Under the pieces are notes generated by a model. The model searched no databases. It saw nothing but the letters and a program-made list of their open reading frames with translations, and was not told the DNA's origin. The translations under genes were made by a program, and so were the position numbers. From JALONO01 sp038209965 (GTDB lineage: Bacteria; Bacteroidota; Bacteroidia; Cytophagales; Thermoflexibacteraceae): a stretch of DNA of 38,790 nucleotides. Shown here one piece after another: positions 23,821 through 31,915 of the stretch. The DNA lies in NCBI GenBank assembly GCA_038209965.1, contig JBBQXF010000039.1, forward strand, positions 1 to 38,790, given 5' to 3'. The first letter of the stretch is position 1. The number at the start of each line of letters is the position of its first letter.

Positions 23821-25146
23821 ATGACCAAAACCCGTAAAATTGCTTACCTCTTCCTTGCTTTGTCACTCATCCCGCTGATCTACGCGGGCAATTTTGGCCT
23901 GCAATACGCCAACATCGCCTCTTCCTACGCGGCCAAAACGGTTTGTTCCTGCGTGTTTGTGTCGGGGCGCGGCATCCAGTCGGTGCAGGCCGAGGATCTG
24001 TACGCCGTGCCGTTTGCCACCACCCACATCGATTCGGCCCAGCAATTGGTCACGGCCAATGTGTATGGGTTTGCTCAAGCCACGGCCATTTACCGGCCCG
24101 GACTGGGCTGCACGCTGGTCAATGGGCTGGCCGCCGCCGAGATCCGCCAGCAGGCAAGCCCGCTCCTGCCCGCGCTCCCGCCCGACACGGTGGCCCTGGC
24201 CCCGCTGCCCGCCAATGTGGATTCGCTGGCCCTGTACCGAGTATTGGACTGGGCTTTTGCCGAACCCGGCCCCAAGCAGATCCTGCGCACGCGGGCGGTG
24301 GTGGTGCTGTACCGGGGCCGCTTGATCGCGGAGCGCTACGGCGCGGGGATAGACCGGGAAATGCCCCTGTTGGGCTGGTCCATGACCAAAAGCGTGACCA
24401 ATGCCATGATTGGGCTGCTGGTGCAATCGGGCAAGCTCAATATCAGCCAGCCGGCCCCGTTGCCGGAGTGGAAAAACGATGAACGCCGGCTAATTACCCT
24501 CGATCAATTGCTGCGGATGAGCAGTGGCCTGGCCTTCGAGGAAAACTACGGGGCCCCCAGCGATGCCACCCGGATGCTCTTCCGCCAGCCGGGCGCGGGG
24601 GCTTACGCGCTGCTGAGCCTGCCCCGCACACCGCCCGACGGCGAATGGTACTACTCCAGCGGCACGACCAACATCCTGCAAGAAATCGTCCGCCGCCAGT
24701 TTGCCCGACCGGCTGATTACCTGGCTTTTCCCCACCAGCAATTGTTCCGCAAAATCGGAATGCGCCGGGCCGTGATGGAACCCGACGCTTCGGGCACGTA
24801 TGTTGGCTCTTCGTTCATGTACGCCACCGCGCTCGACTGGGCCAAGTTTGGCCAGTTGTACCTCCAAGACGGGGTTTGGCAGGGCGAGCGGCTATTGCCC
24901 GAGGGCTGGGTGCGCTATTCGGCCACTGAAACCCCGCGCTCCGGCGGCCAGTACGCGGCCCATTTCTGGGTGGATCACGCCGACAAATCTTTCCCGCAGA
25001 ATGCGTTGATGGCGCTGGGTTTTGAGGCGCAGTCGATCACCATCGTCCCCAGCAGGGAACTGGTGGTGGTGCGCTTGGGCTGCACCCCCAACGATGATTT
25101 TGACCGGTCGCGGTTGGTCAAGGATATCGTGGCGGCGATCAAATAG
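23821..25146 (+). CDS. Serine hydrolase, beta-lactamase (class C) fold
   Basis: 441 residues with an N-terminal membrane anchor or uncleaved signal (about 7-22). The penicillin-binding fold carries the nucleophile motif SMTK at 187-190, YYSS at 277-280 as the YxN/S element, and a C-terminal segment at the usual HxG position that is not obvious (ALGFEAQSI near 397). Related proteins are esterases, D-aminopeptidases or 6-aminohexanoate-dimer hydrolases rather than true beta-lactamases. Residues 30-130 resemble no family I know. The ATG at 23821 is chosen over 23791 because it opens the hydrophobic segment. Not in an obvious operon; the substrate is unknown. Confidence 0.8.
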   Translation: MTKTRKIAYLFLALSLIPLIYAGNFGLQYANIASSYAAKTVCSCVFVSGRGIQSVQAEDLYAVPFATTHIDSAQQLVTANVYGFAQATAIYRPGLGCTLVNGLAAAEIRQQASPLLPALPPDTVALAPLPANVDSLALYRVLDWAFAEPGPKQILRTRAVVVLYRGRLIAERYGAGIDREMPLLGWSMTKSVTNAMIGLLVQSGKLNISQPAPLPEWKNDERRLITLDQLLRMSSGLAFEENYGAPSDATRMLFRQPGAGAYALLSLPRTPPDGEWYYSSGTTNILQEIVRRQFARPADYLAFPHQQLFRKIGMRRAVMEPDASGTYVGSSFMYATALDWAKFGQLYLQDGVWQGERLLPEGWVRYSATETPRSGGQYAAHFWVDHADKSFPQNALMALGFEAQSITIVPSRELVVVRLGCTPNDDFDRSRLVKDIVAAIK

Positions 25147-25350
25147 GGGGCAATTGCCAAATTCGGTTACCTTTGGCCGATCCATTTCCCCTTGAACGAC
25201 TGATTTTGACTGGGATTAAAACCGAGGTCATTTGGGGCATTGGCCAGACTGATTGGCCGGGAGTTGTTTTTTTTGGTGGATCCCCAACCAAGTGGTCAAT
25301 AAATGCTACCCAATAAGTCACCGAGAAGCGATACCTAACCCAATGTTGCC

Positions 25351-26655
25351 ATGCCGATCATTTTTGCCATTTGTGGAATCCTTGCGCTGATCTTGCTGAT
25401 CACCGTCGTCAAGCTGGATACCTTCATTTCTTTTATCTTGGTGGCTTTGGGGCTGGGGCTGGTCACCGGGATGCCCGTGCCCGCCATTGGCAAAGCGATC
25501 CAGATCGGGATCGGCAGCACCCTGGGTGACCTGATCCTCATCATTGGCTTTGGGGCCATGCTGGGCAAACTGGTGGCTGATAGCGGGGCGGCCCAACGCA
25601 TCACCCAAGCCATTATTGCCGTTTTTGGGGTCAAACACGTACAATGGGGCTTGGCTTTGGCCGGGTTCATCATTGGCCTGCCGCTGTTTTACAATGCCGG
25701 GTTCATCATCGTGGTGCCGTTGATCTTCGCGGTGGCCACTTCCGCCAAACTGCCCATTTTGTACGTGGCCATTCCCATGTGCTCGGCCCTGTCGGTGGCC
25801 CACGGCTACCTGCCGCCGCACCCCTCACCGGTGGCCATCTCGGCCCAGCTTGGGGCCGACATGGGCCTCACACTCCTGTACGGGATCGTCATTGCCATCC
25901 CGGCCATTGTGGTGGCGGGGCCGCTGTTTGGCAAGACTCTGCGCCGCTATACCTACCAGCCCGGCGACTCGCCGTTCCAGGTCACCACGATCCCGGCAGA
26001 CCAACTGCCCAGCTTGGGCGTGAGTTTGGGCACTACCCTGCTGCCGCTGTTGCTGTTTTCGGCCACGGTGGCCATCAAGGGGCTAAAAGTGGAGCACCCC
26101 ATTTTGCAACTGTTGGCCGAGCCCTACATCGGGATGCTGCTGTCGGTGCTGCTGGCCATCTACCTGTTGGGCCTGCGGCAGGGCGAAACGATGAAGGGCG
26201 TGATGAAAAAACTGGAGGAAGCATTCAAGGCCACGGCCTCCATCTTGCTCATCGTGGCGGGTGCGGGGGCACTGAAACAAATCTTGAACGACAGCCAGAT
26301 CAGTCGGTACATCGGCGAACAGTTGCAGTACATCCCCATTTCGCCACTCGTCCTCGGGTGGGGCATTGCGGGGGCCATCCGGGTGGCGGTTGGGTCGGCC
26401 ACCGTGGCCGGGCTCACCACCGTGGGCATTTTGGCCCCACTGATCCAGCAAAGCCCGATCAAGCCCGAACTGATGGTGCTCTCCATCGGGGCGGGCAGCC
26501 TGATGTTTTCCCACTTGAACGATGCCGGGTTTTGGCTGTTCAAGGAATATTTCAACCTCACCATCCGCCAAACGCTCGAGACTTGGACGGTGATGGAGAC
26601 CATCGTGTCGGTCATCGGGCTGATCGGGGTCCTGCTGTTGAACATGGTCGTGTGA
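25351..26655 (+). CDS. GntP-family gluconate/organic acid:H+ symporter
   Basis: A 434-residue inner membrane protein with 12-14 hydrophobic segments. Family marks are GFGAMLGKLVADSGAAQRIT (about 66-85), GLPLFYNAGFIIVVPLIF (about 110-127), HGYLPPHPSPVAI (about 150-162) and the C-terminal SHLNDAGFWLFKEYF. GntP permeases take up gluconate and related sugar acids. No gluconate kinase or sugar acid enzyme lies nearby, so the actual substrate is open. The ATG at 25351 gives a standard N-terminus. Confidence 0.9.
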   Translation: MPIIFAICGILALILLITVVKLDTFISFILVALGLGLVTGMPVPAIGKAIQIGIGSTLGDLILIIGFGAMLGKLVADSGAAQRITQAIIAVFGVKHVQWGLALAGFIIGLPLFYNAGFIIVVPLIFAVATSAKLPILYVAIPMCSALSVAHGYLPPHPSPVAISAQLGADMGLTLLYGIVIAIPAIVVAGPLFGKTLRRYTYQPGDSPFQVTTIPADQLPSLGVSLGTTLLPLLLFSATVAIKGLKVEHPILQLLAEPYIGMLLSVLLAIYLLGLRQGETMKGVMKKLEEAFKATASILLIVAGAGALKQILNDSQISRYIGEQLQYIPISPLVLGWGIAGAIRVAVGSATVAGLTTVGILAPLIQQSPIKPELMVLSIGAGSLMFSHLNDAGFWLFKEYFNLTIRQTLETWTVMETIVSVIGLIGVLLLNMVV

Positions 26656-26808
26656 TCAGCGGGCCATTTTTGCGCCCATTCACCAAGCTGGGAAGGTGGG
26701 TCGGGTTTCGCAGCCCAATACTTTTGCCACACCCCAGCGGGGCTGACCTTGACACTTGGCGGCCATGCCCTTGCGGATGGTAGGTATATTGACCAATTGA
26801 GTACGTTT

Positions 26809-26839
26809 AATTGAAAATCAATGAAATATATTTTCAATT
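26809..26839. repeat. 10-bp inverted repeat upstream of the crp-like gene
   Basis: AATTGAAAAT at 26809-26818 and ATTTTCAATT at 26830-26839 with an 11-nt spacer, 41 bp before the crp-like start. It may be an operator for that regulator or an A+T-rich structural element. Confidence 0.4.
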
Positions 26840-26880
26840 GACCGCACCAATCACTGTTAAATTTACTGTAAATAACTAAC

Positions 26881-27466
26881 TTGGAAAATAAAATAATCAA
26901 CTATTTTAACAAGATCGTGCCTCTTTCGGAGGAGGAGGTCAAGGCCATTGCCGCAACAATGCACATAAAACCCTACAAAAAGGGGACGGTTCTGCTAAAG
27001 AAGGGCAAATTTCCACCGAAGCGTACTTTGTTTTGGCAGGCTGTGTGCGGCAGTATTACCTTATTGGTGGGGAAGAAAAAACGAGCAATTTTTTACCGAA
27101 GAGCAATGGGTGATTGCCCTGCAAAGTTTTGGCCAACAGATGCCCGCCAACCGCTACCTTGATTGTTGCGAAGATTCGATGTTGGTGGTTGGCAATCGAC
27201 AACGGGAAGAAGCCCTGTACAAGCAATTCCCCAAGCTTGAAACCGTTTCCCGAAAGGTAATGGAAAAAGTATTTGCCGAACAACAGGAACTGATGGGGGC
27301 TTACTTCATCGACACGCCCGAACAATGCTACCTGAAACTACTGGCAACCCGGCCCGATCTGTTCCAACGATTGCCACAGTACCAAATTGCCAGTTACATT
27401 GGCGTAAAACCGGAATCTTTGAGCCAGATCAGAAAAAGGATTTTTTTGAAGAACCGGGCCGATTAG
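26881..27466 (+). pseudogene. Crp/Fnr-family regulator, broken by two frameshifts
   Basis: The first frame (from TTG 26881) gives a cyclic-nucleotide-domain N-terminus, IVPLSEEEVKAIAATMHIKP, to KGKF at 27011. The family sequence continues in a second frame as TEAYFVLAGCVRQYYLIGGE (27015-27074), then in a third frame from about 27094 as EEQWVIALQSFGQQMPANRY through the C-terminal HTH, LPQYQIASYIGVKPESLSQI. One T missing at 27010-27012 and one T missing in the T6 run at 27089-27094 account for both shifts. Corrected length is about 195 residues, normal for Bacteroidota Crp-like proteins. The 3' end touches that of a decayed alcohol dehydrogenase on the other strand, a common neighbour of such regulators. 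Confidence 0.75.
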
Positions 27467-27893
27467 CCAACTGCGATCGCCACATTTCCGCTCTTGTGGC
27501 CCAACTCCACCTATTGGTGGGCCTCGGCCATTTGGGCCAGTGGATAAGTTCGGTCAATGACAGCTCTGTATTTTCCACTCTCCACGAAGTCTTTCAAAAA
27601 AAGGAGGCCATCGGCGGTTTCACCTATCACTCCCGCAACCGCTTTTTGGCCACTGGTCATCGACATCCACGCCCTCTGGATCGTCTGGGCAAGTCCGGCT
27701 GAGCCCAAGAGCAGCGTTCCCCGTTTTTTCAAAGCTTGGAGGCTGTTGGCAAATGAAAGTTTGTCAATAATAATGAAAATAACGTCAGATTATCCGTTAT
27801 TTTCATTGGCTTGGGGGCGGGTCTGTCCACTTCGTTGAGCTGGAGTACCCCGGGCGCACCGTATTGCGTGTAGGTGACCGCTTTTATCTTCAT
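27463..27893 (-). pseudogene. Zinc-type alcohol dehydrogenase (MDR family) remnant with internal deletion
   Basis: The minus strand starts at 27893 with MKIKAVTYTQYGAPGVLQLN, then EVDRPAPKP, the normal MDR N-terminus. The frame then enters a hairpin (27772-27807) and junk. The family C-terminus resumes as DKLSFANSLQALKKRGTLLL and continues to VESGKYRAVIDRTYPLAQMA. A TAG stop interrupts EAHQ-VELGHKSGNVAIAVG before the natural end at 27463. About 180 central codons, including the nucleotide-binding fold, are missing. This is a true pseudogene with at least two lesions. Confidence 0.8.
27772..27807. repeat. 13-bp perfect inverted repeat at the deletion junction
   Basis: AATGAAAATAACG at 27772-27784 and CGTTATTTTCATT at 27795-27807, 10-nt loop. 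It sits exactly between the two surviving parts of the alcohol dehydrogenase and belongs to neither. It may be a scar of a small palindromic element or the hairpin that promoted the deletion. Confidence 0.75.
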
Positions 27894-28364
27894 TCCGGTT
27901 ACGGGTGGTTTCATGCCCCAAAGATAGCGGTCGGGTTTTCCCGGTTCATTGATCAGGGTCAAGAAACGAAATCGCGGCTTTTGGTCAACCTGAAATGAAG
28001 CCAACCGCGATCGGGCGGTGCCAAAATGGGGCGATCCAGCCCTTTGGCGCTAGTGTTCCGTTGCGGCTGGATCGGCCTTGGAAATTGGCCATCCCAACTT
28101 ACCTTTGTATGGGCGGGACAGAAAACGTTGAAACTTCCCACTACCTAAAAGCGACAGACTTTGGGCCCAGCCCGGGATCACCCACCAAATAATGGGGCAA
28201 AAAAGGCAAGAATAGGACAATAATGGGGCAAAAAGGCCCGTAATACAGCAATAAGCGCCTGGTTCACCCAGCCAAGAAGATCCATAAACCGGCGGGGCAG
28301 GTACGTGCCCCCACCAGATCATCGTTTTCATGCTTCAATCGCCACACCGCTAACCATCCTCACC
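27894..28364. other. Intergenic stretch without a supported gene
   Basis: 471 bp with no convincing gene. It holds a perfect -7 box TACCTTTG at 28100-28107 followed by a 27-codon frame (28109-28192) I cannot assign, and a direct repeat AATAATGGGGCAAAAA at 28188-28203 and 28219-28234. It may be the degraded remainder of genes that stood beside the crp and alcohol dehydrogenase pair. Confidence 0.5.
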
Positions 28365-29324
28365 ATGCCACTCTCCGACTTGGGCCTACCGCCGCGCCAA
28401 CTCATCCTCTCCGGGGGCAAGGGCGGGGTGGGCAAAACCACCTTCGCGGCCAGTTTGGCCCTGTGGCTCTCCCAGACCCGCCGAACGCTGGTCATTTCCA
28501 CCGACCCGGCCCACTCGCTGGGCGACAGCTTGGGCCAGTCCCTCGCGGGCGGGGGGCCGGGAACCAACCAAGTGGTGGCCGTGGAGGGTGCGCCCGGCCT
28601 GTTTGCGATGGAGATCAACGCCGAGCTGGCCCTGGCCGAGTTCAAGGCCCGCCACCGCGCCGAGCTGGAAAAACTGTTTGACACCTCCACTTACCTGGAC
28701 GGCGATGACCTGGACGCCGTGCTGGCCCTGCCCATCCCGGGCATTGACGAGGTGATGGGCTTCAAGGTGATCACCGATCTGATGGCCCAGGGCCAGTTTG
28801 ATTGCTACGTGGTGGACACGGCGCCCACGGGCCACGCTCTGCGCCTGCTCTCCCTGCCCGAACTGCTGGACCAATGGGTGAAGACCCTGGCCCAAATGCG
28901 CTGGAAGTACCGCACCATTCAGCAAACCTTCAAGGGCAAATATGCGCCCGACGATGCCGACGACCTGCTGCTGGAACTGAAAAAGACAGTGGGCCGCCTC
29001 CGCGCCCTGCTCACCGACCCGCTGCGCTGCGAGTTTGTGGTGGTGGCCAAGCCCGAGGCGATGGTGCTGGCCGAAACCGAACGCTTACTGGCTTCGTTGG
29101 CCGAGCACCACATCCGCGTTGGCCATTTGGTGATGAACCAAGTCATGATGGATCAATCCAACGATTTTTGCCGCCAAGTACGCCAAGGCCAAGCACCTTA
29201 CTTGGCTCTGGCGCAGGCCAAGTTTCCCGACCTAGATCTTGCCTTGGCCCCGCTTTTTGCCCACGAAGTGCGCGGGCTGGCCGATCTGCGGGTCTTTGCC
29301 CAAGGGCTGTTTGGCCAGTCCTAG
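28365..29324 (+). CDS. ArsA/GET3-family ATPase
   Basis: 319 residues. The deviant Walker A GGKGGVGKTT is at 17-26, the switch region DPAHSLGDSL at 47-56 and the A-loop-like DTAPTGHALRLL at 151-162. The family includes the ArsA subunit of arsenite pumps and the tail-anchored protein chaperone GET3; bacterial single-domain forms are poorly understood. No arsB, arsR or arsD is present, and metal-binding cysteines of classical ArsA are not apparent, so arsenite export is unlikely. The ATG at 28365 is preferred because the longer frame (28305) adds an uncharacteristic leader. It stands alone; the next gene begins 163 bp later. Confidence 0.85.
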   Translation: MPLSDLGLPPRQLILSGGKGGVGKTTFAASLALWLSQTRRTLVISTDPAHSLGDSLGQSLAGGGPGTNQVVAVEGAPGLFAMEINAELALAEFKARHRAELEKLFDTSTYLDGDDLDAVLALPIPGIDEVMGFKVITDLMAQGQFDCYVVDTAPTGHALRLLSLPELLDQWVKTLAQMRWKYRTIQQTFKGKYAPDDADDLLLELKKTVGRLRALLTDPLRCEFVVVAKPEAMVLAETERLLASLAEHHIRVGHLVMNQVMMDQSNDFCRQVRQGQAPYLALAQAKFPDLDLALAPLFAHEVRGLADLRVFAQGLFGQS

Positions 29325-29409
29325 AAAACCTTTTTCTCTTTTGGGTATTAATCAGTGGCTGGCCCGGTAATTCAGGGCCGCCACGAAAAATTTTCTTGGA
29401 AATTAGTAA

Positions 29410-29434
29410 AACTAAAAGATTAGTTGTATATTTG
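29410..29434 (+). promoter_or_regulatory. BlaI operator overlapping a -7 box
   Basis: AACTAAAAGATTAGTT at 29410-29425 has perfect 6-bp arms and is followed after one base by the perfect -7 box TATATTTG (29427-29434). A second half-similar motif TTAGTAAAACTAA overlaps upstream. A BlaI dimer bound here would block the promoter of its own operon (inference). Confidence 0.55.
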
Positions 29435-29487
29435 GTGCAGTTAGTTGAATAGTTGGTTTATTCACTTCTTCACTCACTCACACCTAT

Positions 29488-29898
29488 ATGCAACAACTCA
29501 CCCGCGCCGAGGAAGAAATCATGCAGGAGCTTTGGCACCTCCAGAAGGCCATGGTCAAGGAAATCATTGAGCGGCTGCCCGAACCGAAACCAGCCTACAA
29601 CACCGTATCCACCATCGTGCGGATCTTGGAGTTCAAGGGTTTTGTGGGGCACAAAGCGTATGGCAAGACCCACGAATACTACCCGCTGGTCAGCAAGGAC
29701 GATTACAGCAATAAGTTCCTGAACCAGTTTTTGGGCAATTATTTTGGTGGTTCCTTCGAGAAAATGGTCTCCTTTTTTGTCAAAAAGAACGATGTCAACC
29801 TCAAAGAATTTGAAGAACTGATGAAATACCTCGAGAACGATCCCACTCATCCCCAACCAAACGACGATGATCCTGATCCTCAAACACCTACTTCTTAG
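29488..29898 (+). CDS. BlaI/MecI-family repressor
   Basis: 136 residues with the winged-helix N-terminus (LTRAEEEIMQELWHLQKAMV, then VSTIVRILEFKGFVGHKAYG) and a helical dimerisation region, GNYFGGSFEKMVSFFVKKND. In this family a membrane metalloprotease (BlaR1) senses a signal and the repressor is then cleaved. The acidic, proline-rich C-terminal tail (from residue 118) is encoded in the 32 bp that overlap the BlaR1-like gene. Beta-lactam resistance is not implied; Bacteroidota use such pairs for various envelope signals. Confidence 0.9.
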   Translation: MQQLTRAEEEIMQELWHLQKAMVKEIIERLPEPKPAYNTVSTIVRILEFKGFVGHKAYGKTHEYYPLVSKDDYSNKFLNQFLGNYFGGSFEKMVSFFVKKNDVNLKEFEELMKYLENDPTHPQPNDDDPDPQTPTS

Positions 29899-31801
29899 TT
29901 CGGCCTGTCTGTGGGCCTACTGGCTGCTCTATCGCTTTGCCCTGCGCAACGATACGTTCTTTGGCCGCAACCGCGTCTTCCTGTTGGCTTCGGCGGCCTT
30001 GGCCCTGCTGGCCCCGCTCGTGGCTTTGGGGGTAGAGCAATTGTCGATCCTGTTGGCACCCGATGAGTCGGTCGTTGGCCCGGATGTGCTGCTGCTCCCC
30101 CTCCAAGTGGTGGGCAGTTCGGCCACCGAAAGTGCGTTCCCGATCACTTGGCCCGTCGTGGTTTTTGGGGTTTGGGCCATTGGGGCCGGGTGGGGACTGC
30201 TGCGGCTGGCCATTGGCCTGTGGCGCACCGCCCAGTTGGTAGTCGCCGCGCCCCCCGCCGCGCTCTCCCCCGCGCTCACCCTGCGGGCCTACCGCAGTGG
30301 GGCTCGCCCCGTGGCCCAGCGGGACTTGCCCACTTTCTCTTTTTTCCACTACTTGGCTTGGAACGAAATCCCCGGGCAGTCCGAGGTGGCACAGCGCCAG
30401 ATTTTGGCCCATGAACTGGCCCATATCCGGGGCCACCATACTTGGGACGTGCTCGGCACCGAGATCCTCCGGGCCGTGCTCTGGTTCAACCCAGCGGCCC
30501 ACTGGTATGCCGCTGCCCTCAAGGCCCAGCACGAGTTTTTGGCCGATGCCGAGGCAGTGGAAACTTGCGCCGCCGTCGATGGTGCCCGGCCCGAAAGCTA
30601 TATCCAGCTCATGGTGCGCACGGCCCTCCAACAGTATTCGATTCCTTTGGTACATAGTTTCAACGATTCTCCCATCAAAACCCGGATTGCCATGTTACAG
30701 AAAAACCGCACTGCCTTTTGGAAAGGCAACCTCAAAACCATTTTGGCCCTCAGCGTGGCCACCGTAGCGGCTTTGGCCATTGGCTGCACCAACTCCTTGG
30801 ATCGCCTCACCCGTGAGCGCAACCAGAACGAGGCCAACCGCAAAGAATTGGCCGTTAGTTTCGCCAAAGAACTGGAACAGATCGGGATCAAATATGGCAT
30901 CAAATCCGATGGCATTGGCTTTGAGGTAAAAGAAAAAGGGGGCAAGCTGACCGTGGTGATGCTCCCGCAAGAGGCCGCCAAAGTGACCGACGCCAAAGAT
31001 CTGGCCCGGATGGAGTTTTTGCTCAACCAAATGGCTGAACAAAGCAATTTTGATTTGGCCAAGATCAAACAACAGAACGATCACGCAAACCGGCTTCAGG
31101 AAGGCGATGTACTTACTGTGGTGGATGAGGGAGCGATGCCCGTCGGTGGCTATGAGTTGTTTTATAAGTACATCATGACCAGCCTCCAATATCCATCGGC
31201 TGCCCGCCAAGCCGGCACCGAGGGCAAAGTATATGTGGAGTTTATTATCCAGACCGACGGCACCTTGGGTGACTTTAAAGTGCTCAAGGGCATTGGTCAG
31301 GGCTGCGACGAAGAAGCCCTGCGCGTAATGGCGGGTGCGGCCCAGTGGGTTCCCGGCCGCCAAGCCGGCAACGCCGTCAAACAGCGGATAGTCATGCCCA
31401 TTTCTTTCAAGCTGGGCAATAGTCAACCCAACAGTATCTCAATCGGGGAAGACAAGGCGGCCTCCCCGGCAGTCAATCCCACAAACGAAGTGTTCACCGT
31501 GGCGGAGGAGAGAGCTTTGCCCGTCGGTGGCTATGAGCAATTTTACAAGTATCTCGCGGCCAACATGCAATATCCCAAAGCTGCCCGGGAAGCCAAAGTG
31601 CAGGGCAAGGTGTATGTCGAGTTCATCGTCCAGACCAATGGCACCCTGACCGACTTCAAAGTGCGAAAGGGGATTGGTCAGGGCTGCGACGAAGAAGCCC
31701 TGCGCGTAATGGCGGATGCGGCCAAGTGGGTCCCCGGCCGCCAAGCCGGCAACGCCGTCAAACAGCAGATTGTGATGCCCATTTCTTTCAAACTGAATTA
31801 A
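29867..31801 (+). CDS. BlaR1-like M56 metallopeptidase with two C-terminal TonB domains
   Basis: 644 residues. Transmembrane segments lie at about 3-25, 38-60 and 96-118, then a cytoplasmic M56 peptidase domain with zinc motif HELAH at 182-186 and HEFLADAEA at 222-230, and a fourth transmembrane segment at about 289-308 ending in AIGC. The periplasmic part has a linker and two tandem TonB C-terminal domains at 415-516 and 542-644, each with the pattern PVGGYExFYKY, GKVYVEFI and GIGQGCDEEALRVM. Instead of a penicillin-binding sensor, the protein ends in domains that normally touch TonB box peptides or the cell wall. It would relay an envelope signal to BlaI. The 32-bp overlap with blaI ensures co-expression. 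A terminator follows. Confidence 0.88.
   Translation: MILILKHLLLSSACLWAYWLLYRFALRNDTFFGRNRVFLLASAALALLAPLVALGVEQLSILLAPDESVVGPDVLLLPLQVVGSSATESAFPITWPVVVFGVWAIGAGWGLLRLAIGLWRTAQLVVAAPPAALSPALTLRAYRSGARPVAQRDLPTFSFFHYLAWNEIPGQSEVAQRQILAHELAHIRGHHTWDVLGTEILRAVLWFNPAAHWYAAALKAQHEFLADAEAVETCAAVDGARPESYIQLMVRTALQQYSIPLVHSFNDSPIKTRIAMLQKNRTAFWKGNLKTILALSVATVAALAIGCTNSLDRLTRERNQNEANRKELAVSFAKELEQIGIKYGIKSDGIGFEVKEKGGKLTVVMLPQEAAKVTDAKDLARMEFLLNQMAEQSNFDLAKIKQQNDHANRLQEGDVLTVVDEGAMPVGGYELFYKYIMTSLQYPSAARQAGTEGKVYVEFIIQTDGTLGDFKVLKGIGQGCDEEALRVMAGAAQWVPGRQAGNAVKQRIVMPISFKLGNSQPNSISIGEDKAASPAVNPTNEVFTVAEERALPVGGYEQFYKYLAANMQYPKAAREAKVQGKVYVEFIVQTNGTLTDFKVRKGIGQGCDEEALRVMADAAKWVPGRQAGNAVKQQIVMPISFKLN
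31109..31798 (+). repeat. Tandem duplication of the TonB C-terminal domain
   Basis: Units at 31109-31414 and 31490-31798, offset 381 bp. The last 45 or so codons (GIGQGCDEEALRVM through NAVKQ and VMPISFKL) are nearly identical even at the DNA level, while the first half has diverged. This points to a duplication with later gene conversion of the 3' half. Confidence 0.85.
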
Positions 31802-31839
31802 CAGCTTGCCCCATTGACCAAATAGTCCCGCCCGCTGAG

Positions 31840-31889
31840 TGCCCCAAGCCCGCCCGCATTTTGAATGTTGGTGGGCTTGGGGCATTTTT
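31840..31889 (+). terminator. Intrinsic terminator after the BlaI/BlaR1 operon
   Basis: TGCCCCAAGCCC at 31840-31851 pairs perfectly with GGGCTTGGGGCA at 31873-31884, followed by TTTTT. The gmhA start lies only 27 bp beyond. Confidence 0.85.
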
Positions 31890-31915
31890 GCGGGCCCAAC
31901 TTTAGCCGAGACACC

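Noticed and set aside
23821..25146. Beta-lactamase resistance gene, linked to BlaI/BlaR1
   Set aside because: The serine hydrolase is more like esterase or dimer-hydrolase relatives, lies 4 kb from the BlaI/BlaR1 pair, and that sensor lacks a penicillin-binding domain.
25644..26783. A 379-codon frame inside and beyond the GntP gene
   Set aside because: Composition is histidine, glycine and arginine rich with no recognisable domain; GntP in the other frame is unambiguous.
28188..28234. A 16-bp direct repeat AATAATGGGGCAAAAA as an attachment site or iteron
   Set aside because: Only two copies 31 bp apart, with no integrase or replication gene nearby; most likely a local duplication in decaying intergenic DNA.
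28365..29324. Arsenite resistance operon
   Set aside because: Only an ArsA-like ATPase is present, with no arsB, arsR, arsD or arsC and no obvious metal-binding cysteines.
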